Virus record (IMG/VR): IMGVR_UViG_3300025603_000075
Location: 1-24,887 of that record
DNA length: 24,887 nucleotides
Strand: one strand, 5' to 3'
DNA from: a virus
A model generated the notes under the pieces. That model worked only from the letters and a program-made list of their open reading frames with translations. It searched no databases and was not told the origin of the DNA. The position numbers and the translations under genes were made by a program. Of the stretch, positions 1-7,740 are shown piece after piece (positions within the stretch are counted from its first letter, which is position 1; each line of letters starts with the position of its first letter).

Positions 1-3000
1 CGGCCTGAATCATTATTAGCTATATCATCCATATTATCAATAGATACAAAGTCGTTAGCTTCCTGCATCTGTCTAACATGTGATTCAATCGTAGCATCAT
101 CATCAAATAAATTACTATCGTTTCGCGCCCTAATCTGTTGGTAAATAAGCTTTAAATATGGTTGCACCTCAAAGCCTGTTTGCTCAAGCATTTTTTGACT
201 AAAAGCGGAAAAAGTTCTAGCACCCGCTTCAATGTGAAAAGCGCCCATTTTAACCAATCTAAATAACTGAACGGGGTCAATCGGCAAACCGCCAGATATT
301 TTGTTTAAGTCTCGGTTGAAGTTGGCTTTTGTTCGCTCGTAGTCGGAACGGTCGACGATGCTATTGTTTGCTCCGTAGGCATCGGCTTGCGGTTCGTCAA
401 CTTGGCTATTGCCTTCTTCGCCACTAGTTTCTGCTCCCTGCTGCTTTGCGGATCGTCCAGTATTAATTGCGCCCTGTAAGCTAGATTCAACGCTTTTGTA
501 GGTCTGTTCATTGGTTTTCTTAATTTGATTGGTTTGTTCTTTGCTAAAGCCCGCTTTTTCTAAAGCTGCCTCAGCCTGTTCAGCTTTAAAAAATAAGTCT
601 TGCTCTTTGTCTTTTTCAAAAACACCTTTCTCTTTTTCTATGAGAATTGCTTCTTTTTGCGCTAACCTAATTTGCTCATCTATACCTGCTTTAACCTTTT
701 GAATGTAATCATTGGTTATTTCCACCTCACCAAATCCAACTGAACCATTTATTTGACTACGTTGTGCGTTATTGAGTTTTTTTAATCTTTCCTCACGCTC
801 AGTCCTTAAGTCGTCTACAACTTTATTAGCCTTAAACAATCTGTTATCATATTGACGCTCCATTTCACTACGTCTTCTTTCTAACGCAAGCGGTTTATCT
901 TGCTCAAAACCAAAATTAACCTTAGTACCAATAAACTCACTAAAAGCGCCTAGACTTCTAAATTTGTCATTATTTTCAGGTTTCATTAAAAACTTAAATA
1001 ACTGATTTTCATGAGAGGTTGTAAGCTGTGAGTACATTTGTCTAACTCGACCAATCCTTTGGCCAATAGACATCATTAAATCCTTGTTATCGCCTTCTGC
1101 GGTTTCTTGGAAATTACTTATTTCTTTTAATGTATCACCAGTCGTATCTAAATAAGAGAAATCAATCGCCCTAGAAGCAGCGCCAGTACCCTCAACTATT
1201 TTAGCTTTATCCTTAATAGCTTTTTTAGATTCTCCTTTTTCTCTCATTTCTCGATAAACTTTTGCCCTCTCTGATGGGGATTCCAAATCCCTACCAGTGT
1301 TTGATCTAACTGTAGCAAAATTCCTCGCCTCATCTTGAGTTCCGGTTAAAAAACGAGCAGGAGAAGACTCTTTCCCTAATCTTTTCATTGCTTCAAAACG
1401 ATGATGGCCAGCTAAAACATAAATTTCACCATCAATATCTTTCCATAAAACAAGCGGGTCTAAATCCACATTGCTAAAATCATCAACAATCCTTTGAACC
1501 TTTTCTTCCTTTAATTTTTCCCTATTTTGGAAAAGCTTTTCATTTGTTCTCATTCTTTCAACAGGTACTAAAACCGTTGAACGATCTACGGGAAACATTT
1601 CGCCATCAATTTCTACTAAATTTTTGGAATCTTCATTTTCTTCTTTATCCAACTCTGTAGTCAACTCTTGATCTAGTAAAGTTTCTTGCTCAAGTTGTAT
1701 CTCAGGACTTAATTCAGCTTCTGTCTGTACCTCATTATCTATTGGTATTGGTAGCATTGGTATAGACTCTGTGAATATCTCAGAAGAAGCAATATCAACC
1801 ACCGCTTCATCATCTGTTAGCTCTGATATAGGTTCGTTTTCTTGTTCAGTTTGCGTTAAATCATTCAAGGATTCACTCTCGCCTTGAACATGATCTTCTA
1901 ACGCCTGTAAACCACTAATAACATCTTGATCCGTTATTTCAGATTGACCGTTACTAATTTTTGCACGGCTTCTTTTTAATGAAGACACAATTATACCACC
2001 TGCGAAACCGATCACTCCACCCGCTCCGCCCGCTTCCATAACACCGTCTAAAAGTTGCCTGGATTCATCATATTTTTTTTGTGCTACAAGATTCGTTAAA
2101 GATGATTGAAGCGTTTCCTGCATTAATTCCTCTAAACCACCTTGAAAACCATCGGCTAATATCTTAGCTGATTTATTCCCACTTAAGCGGTTAATACTAT
2201 TAGCTATACCAGCAACACCCATTTTAGAAGCCACTTTTTTCATAGCACCGCTAGTCATAGCACCACCTCTAGCAAGTACTCTATTGGTTGGAATAGCTTC
2301 TGTAGAACCAATCATCCAATTATACACTTGCGCCTCAAAAGCATCTTGCTGTGTTGCACCCGATTTTATAGCGTTAGCGTATTCTTCGCCACCCATTGAT
2401 GAAGAACCTAAAGCTAAAGCTCCTACTCCACCACCAGCCGCCCCTGCTAAAACAAAAGCGCCAAAAGAACCAACGCCTTGAGGTACTACACTCAGCCAAA
2501 AACTTTCTTGCAATTCAGGGTTTGTAGGTAAAGCGTTTTCAAGACCCTTACCTATTCTATCCCCTAATTGAAAAAAATACCTCTCTTCGGGTTTCTGCTT
2601 TGAAACATCTACATCCTCGCCACCCGTAGCCTTGCTTAAAAACCGCTGTAAGCCAGCCGATACTAAAGCCGCTCCGTCAAGACCGTTGACTACACTACCC
2701 GCAATGCCAGGCATATTCTTTAAGACCGTTTTAGCTAGACCTGGTTTATCATCACCAGCCAAAATACGTTCACCCTTATTGGCCAAGCCCGCTTGATTAT
2801 AAGCAAGGCTTTGAGTAAAGGTTCTTGCAAACGATTGTATAGTACTGTTTGCAACATTTTTAAAACCGCCTATTTCATTAGCATCCTGTTGCTGTTCTTG
2901 TTCAGGCTCTGAAAAATACACACTTTGAAAACTAGAAATATCCTCACCCATACCCGTATAGCCCGATTCTTTTAATCGGTTGTATAACAAGGTTTGGTTT

Positions 3001-3104
3001 TTTTCGGTTGAGAACGTGCTTTTAAAGCTCTCGTAATCGCCTAATCCAGTTACCTCATTTATTTGCAACTGTTTATGCAATAATTCTAGTTTGTCGGTAG
3101 ACAT
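1..3104 (-). CDS. Large polyvalent virion (ejection) protein with ParB/sulfiredoxin-like domain, C-terminus cut off by window edge
   Basis: An open frame with no stop runs from an ATG at 3104 to the left edge, giving at least 1034 residues. Two Gly/Ala-rich hydrophobic segments (about residues 205-237 and 351-375) could insert in a membrane. Residues about 505-625 form a ParB N-terminal/sulfiredoxin-like domain: a strand ending in VLWKD, then the box AGHHRFEAMKRLG with GHHR at 566-569, then the helical EAR...ERAKVYREM tail usual in phage and mobile-element polyvalent proteins. A charged helical stretch follows (about 735-860). Near the edge, IEAGARTFSAFSQKML (from about residue 956) matches a motif recurrent in large polyvalent protein-associated domains. 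An AAAGGA ribosome site lies upstream. Its place after two small ejection-type genes suggests it is injected with the DNA. The domain calls are firm; nuclease or NTPase activity is not shown by the sequence. Confidence 0.85.
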   Translation of the reverse strand, partial: MSTDKLELLHKQLQINEVTGLGDYESFKSTFSTEKNQTLLYNRLKESGYTGMGEDISSFQSVYFSEPEQEQQQDANEIGGFKNVANSTIQSFARTFTQSLAYNQAGLANKGERILAGDDKPGLAKTVLKNMPGIAGSVVNGLDGAALVSAGLQRFLSKATGGEDVDVSKQKPEERYFFQLGDRIGKGLENALPTNPELQESFWLSVVPQGVGSFGAFVLAGAAGGGVGALALGSSSMGGEEYANAIKSGATQQDAFEAQVYNWMIGSTEAIPTNRVLARGGAMTSGAMKKVASKMGVAGIANSINRLSGNKSAKILADGFQGGLEELMQETLQSSLTNLVAQKKYDESRQLLDGVMEAGGAGGVIGFAGGIIVSSLKRSRAKISNGQSEITDQDVISGLQALEDHVQGESESLNDLTQTEQENEPISELTDDEAVVDIASSEIFTESIPMLPIPIDNEVQTEAELSPEIQLEQETLLDQELTTELDKEENEDSKNLVEIDGEMFPVDRSTVLVPVERMRTNEKLFQNREKLKEEKVQRIVDDFSNVDLDPLVLWKDIDGEIYVLAGHHRFEAMKRLGKESSPARFLTGTQDEARNFATVRSNTGRDLESPSERAKVYREMREKGESKKAIKDKAKIVEGTGAASRAIDFSYLDTTGDTLKEISNFQETAEGDNKDLMMSIGQRIGRVRQMYSQLTTSHENQLFKFLMKPENNDKFRSLGAFSEFIGTKVNFGFEQDKPLALERRRSEMERQYDNRLFKANKVVDDLRTEREERLKKLNNAQRSQINGSVGFGEVEITNDYIQKVKAGIDEQIRLAQKEAILIEKEKGVFEKDKEQDLFFKAEQAEAALEKAGFSKEQTNQIKKTNEQTYKSVESSLQGAINTGRSAKQQGAETSGEEGNSQVDEPQADAYGANNSIVDRSDYERTKANFNRDLNKISGGLPIDPVQLFRLVKMGAFHIEAGARTFSAFSQKMLEQTGFEVQPYLKLIYQQIRARNDSNLFDDDATIESHVRQMQEANDFVSIDNMDDIANNDSG

Positions 3105-3119
3105 GTACTTTTAATCCTT

Positions 3120-3866
3120 TTAATTAGAATCGTTGGTTATATCGCTTAAATCAAATTTTTTATTTGGTTGCAACGAATCTACTTGTGCAGAACCATAATC
3201 TGGGTATTGCCTTCTAATAATCTGCGCTTGCAAAATTGTAAAACGTCTTATAACATCAGAATAATCTTGCATTTCTTGCTTAGCTGAGGCTTTCATGGCG
3301 TCGCTAATTGAGCTATCCGTAGATTCAGTAATACGCTTCGCATTATTGTATAGCTGTTGATATTCAGGTATAGATTCGGTAATGCGAAGTATATCATCAG
3401 ATGTAGTATCTGAACCGCCGCCGCTTGCAAATGGATTTCCACCCGCTGCCAGTTGTTTTTCTACAAATGATATTTTTTGCTGTAGCTCCTTTGTCTGATT
3501 ATTAACCAATTCAGTCTGCGCCTGTGTTAATCCACCTTGTTTATTTAACATAGCCTCTCTAGCTTTACTAAATGAAGTGCTAGCATCATTTGCTTCAATA
3601 GAGCTAGTTTGTTGACGAAGAATATTGTCAGCCTCTGTTTGGTAAAAATCTTGATCTCTAGTTGAATTTAATTCTTGCTTTTCTCTCGTTTCTTGATTTA
3701 AAGCATTTACTCTTGATTCAGACAAGCTCTCTTGAGCCTTAACCAATTTATCTTGAACCTCAAGTTGTTTAGCTCGAAAATTTAAGTCTCGTACTTGCTG
3801 AATACGGCCTTCTGTAAACTGTCGCTCTCTAGCAAACACATTAGCAATACTTTGACCAAAATTCAT
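3120..3866 (-). CDS. Coiled-coil probable internal virion (ejection) protein
   Basis: This 248-residue protein is not recognised by family. Residues 1-130 are highly charged and helical, rich in Glu, Gln and Arg, as in a long coiled coil. A Gly/Ser linker at about 146-153 separates this from a second helical region, and the C-terminus is Asp/Asn-rich. There is no signal peptide or membrane segment. It starts at the TAATG junction with the upstream 158-residue gene and has a strong AAGGGGG ribosome site. It sits between a small glycine-zipper protein and the giant polyvalent protein. In T7 and P22 the equivalent positions hold ejection proteins that leave the capsid with the DNA, so a role as a middle-sized ejection protein is inferred from position and composition only. 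Confidence 0.65.
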   Translation of the reverse strand: MNFGQSIANVFARERQFTEGRIQQVRDLNFRAKQLEVQDKLVKAQESLSESRVNALNQETREKQELNSTRDQDFYQTEADNILRQQTSSIEANDASTSFSKAREAMLNKQGGLTQAQTELVNNQTKELQQKISFVEKQLAAGGNPFASGGGSDTTSDDILRITESIPEYQQLYNNAKRITESTDSSISDAMKASAKQEMQDYSDVIRRFTILQAQIIRRQYPDYGSAQVDSLQPNKKFDLSDITNDSN

Positions 3867-4342
3867 TATTTACCCCCTTCTGCTAACAAGCCTTTTAAAT
3901 CTCTATTAGATTGGCTCATAAAGCCATAGTTAAGCAAGGATGTAACCCCTCCTGTTATGCCCGCATCAATCGCTCCTGCGCGTAAACCCTTATAGCCTAG
4001 CTTAGTATTCTCTAATTGACCCAAAGCGCCCATACGCTGCCCTTCTAGCCCTCGCATGGTTTGAGTTATCTGCTCTTGAGATTGAGATTGCTGGTCCTGG
4101 TTAATTTCGTCCATCAAATTAGCATTGGCTGAAACGCCTTGTCTATTTAAAGAACGATTTATATTGCTATAGCCTTGATTAGCGCTAATAATTCGCTGCA
4201 ATAATGGAGCGTAATAATCAGGGTTCTGCAAGGCACTAATCTGATTGTTCAAACTATCTGGAACCTTAGCATTTCGGGCCCCAAGTAAGCCACCCAATAA
4301 AGAACCACCCACTCCTATAGCTGTTGATGCTATTAAACTCAT
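3866..4342 (-). CDS. Small probable ejection protein with glycine-zipper N-terminus
   Basis: A 158-residue protein whose first 23 residues are hydrophobic and small-residue rich (AIGVGGSLLGGLLGARNA), followed by a Gln/Asn-rich helical body. A second Gly/Ala/Leu stretch lies at about 120-142. A short N-terminal Gly-rich hydrophobic helix followed by a Gln-rich coiled region is typical of small podovirus DNA-ejection proteins of the T7 gp14 or P22 gp7 kind, which insert in the outer membrane, but I have no direct sequence match. It begins at an ATGA overlap with the upstream 210-residue gene and ends at a TAATG overlap with the next, so it is probably co-translated with both. Confidence 0.65.
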   Translation of the reverse strand: MSLIASTAIGVGGSLLGGLLGARNAKVPDSLNNQISALQNPDYYAPLLQRIISANQGYSNINRSLNRQGVSANANLMDEINQDQQSQSQEQITQTMRGLEGQRMGALGQLENTKLGYKGLRAGAIDAGITGGVTSLLNYGFMSQSNRDLKGLLAEGGK

Positions 4343-4971
4343 GAAACCACCTGAATCCCGTAATGTGTTGTTTTTAGTTTTGCTATTTCTTTTTTAGCGT
4401 CCTTAACAATTCTCGTCAATTCTCTATCGAAATAGGAAGCCTGAACCGTTAAATTTTTACTCATGTTAAAGAATTTTAAAGCATGGTAAACGCCGTAAAA
4501 TTCAAAATCTGGGCTAGACAACCCTAAATCTTCTGAATAATCCGTAGAAGCTTGTATTCTCGGATCAAAGCCAAACGTGTTCAACTGTAATAAACTACCC
4601 TGTATAAACCCGGATGAACCTATTAAAGCTAACTGCAAGCCATTTAAAGCATGATTAGTTGTGTAACTTACATTTGAAAGCCCTGCTGAGCTTATAGGGG
4701 GAATAAACACGCCATTATACCATACATCAAGTACACCAAAAGGCGTATAAGCTGCTGATGAAATATCGTCAAAACCAAGTTGATGCCTTAAGTGCCAACG
4801 GCCTCTGGTTATATCTAAGTCAGTTAAGGTTATGTCTGAGTGGCTACTGCGAATAAAACGTGATTTAAGCGCAAAATCCCTATAACCGCTTTTAACATAC
4901 TGAGCGATAACTTTGACAGGTTTTTCGGGATGTTCGTTCTGAACAATTTCAATAGCATTTGATAACGTCAT
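4339..4971 (-). CDS. Putative head-tail adaptor or other small structural protein
   Basis: A 210-residue protein with an N-terminal helix carrying YVKSGYRDFALKSRFI, a central strand-rich part (about 45-135) and a long C-terminal amphipathic helix ending in TRIVKDAKKEIAKLK. Helix, beta insert, helix is the general layout of podovirus adaptor proteins such as T7 gp11, and the N-terminal helix fits that style, but the resemblance is weak and unverified. It follows a 43-bp gap, one of few on this strand, and has no Shine-Dalgarno sequence: the start codon is preceded by TTGTTGTT, which is part of a 19-bp motif also found between the divergent gene blocks. It is the first gene of the block leading to the ejection genes. 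A minor virion or head-completion protein is the alternative. Confidence 0.55.
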   Translation of the reverse strand: MTLSNAIEIVQNEHPEKPVKVIAQYVKSGYRDFALKSRFIRSSHSDITLTDLDITRGRWHLRHQLGFDDISSAAYTPFGVLDVWYNGVFIPPISSAGLSNVSYTTNHALNGLQLALIGSSGFIQGSLLQLNTFGFDPRIQASTDYSEDLGLSSPDFEFYGVYHALKFFNMSKNLTVQASYFDRELTRIVKDAKKEIAKLKTTHYGIQVVS

Positions 4972-4989
4972 AACAACAATATGTAGTTT
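4971..4989. promoter_or_regulatory. 19-bp motif, near-copy of the divergent-region palindrome
   Basis: The plus strand reads TAACAACA-ATA-TGTAGTTT, matching the perfect palindrome at 21736-21754 at 16 of 19 positions. It abuts the start codon of the 210-residue gene on the minus strand, in the 43-bp gap 4972-5014. It may be an operator for a secondary promoter or an mRNA element affecting initiation; the sequence alone cannot say which. Confidence 0.35.
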
Positions 4990-5014
4990 TAAATATCATT
5001 TTAATATACCTATT

Positions 5015-5689
5015 CTATGGGTTTAATATAGCGTCTAGCTCCGTTTCAAAAGACGCTTGAGCATTAATTGTCTTATCTATTTTGAGTTGCGTCAATACAG
5101 CTTGTTTAGCATGATGTTGAGCAGACACATACATCATATATTGAGGAACCAATCCAAGCCAAGTATCTCGCTCTATCCCTAAAGTCGTATTTTCGTAAAC
5201 TGTTATATAAACCAAATCCCCTGATGTTTGGAAAAACTGCGCACTAAGAAATAATCCTATTATGTTTGTTTTATCTACATCTCTGGTTTGGATATGGTAG
5301 GTTTTGTTATCTGAATGAACAAAAGGCATACCTTTATACTGTGCATTTAAGTATATGGTATCTAAAAAGTTGTTCGCTAAGTGAACCCAATCTTTTTTCA
5401 ACTCATTCCAAAGATAATCTGGGTTGTCTAGTTCAGGATATTCAACAGGTGGCTCCCATGTATATGTGTTATTATTTAAAACCCAACTATCATAGGGTTG
5501 CGGTTTAATAAACACATTCCCCTCAGAATGGTAAAAATCTCCGATAGATGCTATTGTAGCTGGTGGTATTCTTTTAACAGTCCACCCAAAATGTTGAGTA
5601 AACACCGCTTCTAACTCTGTTTCAATTCCCTCAGCTTCTATTATCTGAGTGATTAGATTTTTTGTGTTTAATACTGCGTATTTATCCAT
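5015..5689 (-). CDS. Tail-fibre-associated protein, DUF4376-like C-terminus
   Basis: A 224-residue protein. The N-terminal half carries the pattern GDFYHSEGNVFIKPQPYDSW, then TYTWEPPVEYP, which recurs in short phage proteins encoded beside tail fibres, often in marine phages. The C-terminal half (about 105-224) has strands around a central ITVYEN segment, the helix LGLVPQYMMYVSAQHHAKQA, and a final helix ending FETELDAIL; this resembles the DUF4376 or fibre-assembly C-terminal domain. It starts at a TAATG overlap with the Gly-rich adhesin gene, suggesting coupled expression and a role as adhesin partner, chaperone or cap. The family assignment is from memory of the pattern and should be checked. 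Confidence 0.6.
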   Translation of the reverse strand: MDKYAVLNTKNLITQIIEAEGIETELEAVFTQHFGWTVKRIPPATIASIGDFYHSEGNVFIKPQPYDSWVLNNNTYTWEPPVEYPELDNPDYLWNELKKDWVHLANNFLDTIYLNAQYKGMPFVHSDNKTYHIQTRDVDKTNIIGLFLSAQFFQTSGDLVYITVYENTTLGIERDTWLGLVPQYMMYVSAQHHAKQAVLTQLKIDKTINAQASFETELDAILNP

Positions 5690-6885
5690 TAGCTTATTGT
5701 AATTGTTCCTGAACCTGATGTGAATGTTAAATTGCCCCCGGAGCCGCTATAACCTAGACCAGCCGATACACTAATACTTGAATGACCCGAAACACTTAAT
5801 ACGACTACACCTGACCCACCACTTGTTGTTGGGTTATTGTTACCGTCAACCCAAACCCAATTGTAAGAAACCGCTTCTGCGCCATTACCTGTATTACTAG
5901 CACCGCTAGCTGTAGATATTCCTGCGAGGCCTGGATCTAAAACAGAAGAACCTCCTGCCCCATAGCCTGATGAACCAGCACCACCAGCACCTGGGCTGCC
6001 TATGCTTCCAAATCCGCCAGCACCGCCAGCACCACCACCACCACCACCACCATAATAGTTAGATTGATTACCGTTATTGTTAGTATGTGCGTTACCACCG
6101 CTATTACCTTGACCCCCCATACCTGATCCAAAACCATTGTTATAAGCGCCTGAGCCAGCTCCACCGCCTGAACCACCGCCCGCACCTGCTGCCTGAAAAG
6201 AACCACCACCACCACCGCCAGTAGAGCTTATATTGTGAAATGAAGAAGATGAGCCATTATATCCACCACGAAAACCCCAAGTACCCACATAACTTCCACC
6301 ACCAGCTCCAACGGTTATATTATAGGTTCCAGCAGCTAGATTCATAGAGCCAGTCAGTAAACCACCGCCACCACCGCCACCACCACCTCCAAAGGTAGAT
6401 GTCATTCCTCCACCTCCACCGCCAGCTACTATGGTATAACCTACTGCTATGGGTGGGGCTAAATCTTGTATGGTTAAGTTCTGGTATCGTGTTGCTGAAT
6501 AAGAAAAAGAATCTGAAAAACTACATCCAACTTGTATGTTTTGGTTAGATGGTACGCTTGATGTCTGTATGTACGTCAAACTACCTGATGGAGTTAGACT
6601 AAAATACCCACCATTTGAGGATTCAAACCAAGAGTAATGTTTAGCCTGAGAGGTTATTCGAGCTGCTTTACTACCGCCCGAAAGACTAGCTGCAACATAG
6701 CATTGAAATACAGTACTCTCATCAGGTGTTGCATCATTAGTATAAAGACTCATTGAGTTTATATAAAAATCGTTATATAGCCTAGTGTAAGACGCACTTC
6801 CACCAGCTCCTGTACCTAGGCGTGTGTATGATGTAGTATTAGGCTTGCCTGTTGCATAACCTAAATTACCAAGTGAATACGACAT
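5689..6885 (-). CDS. Glycine-rich tail adhesin (receptor-binding candidate)
   Basis: A 398-residue protein in three parts: an N-terminal beta-rich domain (1-140), a glycine-rich domain (about 154-335), and a Ser/Gly-rich strand C-terminus ending in TFTSGSGTITIS. The middle part has the classic order YTIVAGGGGGG, a run of ten glycines, LAAGTYNITVGAGGG, then several Gly-rich blocks separated by short polar stretches. This matches Gly-rich domains of phage and bacterial adhesins; in T-even phages, gp38 uses polyglycine-II helices with variable loops to bind receptors. A receptor-contact role is inferred. TAATG overlaps at both ends couple it to the collagen/S74 gene before it and the DUF4376-like gene after it. 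Confidence 0.75.
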   Translation of the reverse strand: MSYSLGNLGYATGKPNTTSYTRLGTGAGGSASYTRLYNDFYINSMSLYTNDATPDESTVFQCYVAASLSGGSKAARITSQAKHYSWFESSNGGYFSLTPSGSLTYIQTSSVPSNQNIQVGCSFSDSFSYSATRYQNLTIQDLAPPIAVGYTIVAGGGGGGMTSTFGGGGGGGGGGLLTGSMNLAAGTYNITVGAGGGSYVGTWGFRGGYNGSSSSFHNISSTGGGGGGSFQAAGAGGGSGGGAGSGAYNNGFGSGMGGQGNSGGNAHTNNNGNQSNYYGGGGGGGAGGAGGFGSIGSPGAGGAGSSGYGAGGSSVLDPGLAGISTASGASNTGNGAEAVSYNWVWVDGNNNPTTSGGSGVVVLSVSGHSSISVSAGLGYSGSGGNLTFTSGSGTITIS

Positions 6886-7733
6886 TATTTTAATTTATTA
6901 ATTTGGGTTTTCATTACTTCAAATTCTTTTCTCAATTCTTTAATTCCCTCGATTAGTAACACGGAAATACCACCATAATTAACAGATAAAATGTCATTTT
7001 CGTCAACGTGTACAACCTCGGGTAATACCAAATGAATTTCTTGTGCTATAACACCTGCCCTCCTATATTTGCTTTCGTCCGCTTTTAGGTTGTATGTGTA
7101 CCCCGAAATTCGTTCTAACTTATCTAATGAGTTCTCAACAACTTCAAAATTCTCTTTTAATCGACTGTCTGAGTATGCAGCTATGTCTGCTGCTGCCGTT
7201 ATAGATACTCCACCACTATTCCCATTAACATTCAATGTGCCTGCAAGAGTCATTGATTGAAAATTAACACTATTATTTGTGTTTAAACTTTGATTCGCTG
7301 AGACACCTGCTGCACCTTGTGCACCAGTTGCACCTTGTGAGCCAGTTGCACCTTGTGAGCCAGTTGCACCTTGTGAGCCAGTTGCACCAGTTGCACCAGT
7401 TGCACCTACAAGACCCCTTGGACCTGTTGCACCAGTTGCACCTTGAATCCCTTGAATCCCTTGTTCACCTGTAACTGTATTGTTAGCAATCAACGTGTCA
7501 ACCTCGGCCTCTGTATAATAACGCCCATCGTGGTCATGGGATGCAGCTGCATAACTTCCACTCGCTTGTTTACCTGAAATAGTCGTGTCCATTGCAGCAA
7601 TTTTCGCAGATAAATCAAACTTTTTATCTTTATCAGCTACATTCGCTTCGTTTTCGTCGCGAATGTACGTAAAAGAGTCTGTTGAGGGTAGCGTCGTGAG
7701 CGTTGGTAGTTCGCTTAATTGTTCATCAGCCAT
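6885..7733 (-). CDS. Collagen-like tail fibre with self-cleaving S74 chaperone domain
   Basis: A 282-residue protein. Residues 65-78 hold [14 protein letters not shown], a common phage fibre motif. Residues 89-143 are Gly-X-Y repeats (GATGSQ three times in tandem), which should form a collagen-like triple helix. From S188 the sequence SDSRLKE starts an intramolecular chaperone autoprocessing domain of the peptidase S74 family; S188 and K193 fit the Ser/Lys dyad spacing known from endosialidase fibres, with cleavage expected just before S188. The [10 protein letters not shown] segment and the terminal coiled coil (about 250-282) are also typical. The released chaperone would promote trimer folding. 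It is translationally linked to the Gly-rich adhesin by TAATG. Confidence 0.9.
   Translation of the reverse strand: MADEQLSELPTLTTLPSTDSFTYIRDENEANVADKDKKFDLSAKIAAMDTTISGKQASGSYAAASHDHDGRYYTEAEVDTLIANNTVTGEQGIQGIQGATGATGPRGLVGATGATGATGSQGATGSQGATGSQGATGAQGAAGVSANQSLNTNNSVNFQSMTLAGTLNVNGNSGGVSITAAADIAAYSDSRLKENFEVVENSLDKLERISGYTYNLKADESKYRRAGVIAQEIHLVLPEVVHVDENDILSVNYGGISVLLIEGIKELRKEFEVMKTQINKLK
7327..7398 (-). repeat. Tandem 18-bp and 9-bp collagen-coding repeats
   Basis: On the plus strand GTTGCACCTTGTGAGCCA occurs three times without change at 7327-7344, 7345-7362 and 7363-7380, followed by two 9-bp units GTTGCACCA (7381-7398). They encode Gly-Ala-Thr-Gly-Ser-Gln and Gly-Ala-Thr triplets. 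Unit lengths are multiples of nine, so gain or loss keeps the frame and the Gly-X-Y register. Confidence 0.9.
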
Positions 7734-7740
7734 AATAATC

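Noticed and set aside
305-511. A 68-codon minus-strand frame inside the large left-edge gene
   Set aside because: It is in another frame of the continuous polyvalent gene, in a low-complexity linker, and has no ribosome site; the main frame stays open through it.
6000-6215. Minus-strand 71-codon Val-rich frame
   Set aside because: It is a frame-shifted reading of the glycine-rich codons (GGT read as GTG) of the adhesin gene.
7327-7398. Regular repeats considered as a CRISPR array
   Set aside because: The units are contiguous without spacers and encode Gly-X-Y triplets in a clear fibre gene.
7277-7474. Plus-strand frame of Leu-His-Gln repeats
   Set aside because: It is the opposite-strand shadow of the collagen repeats.
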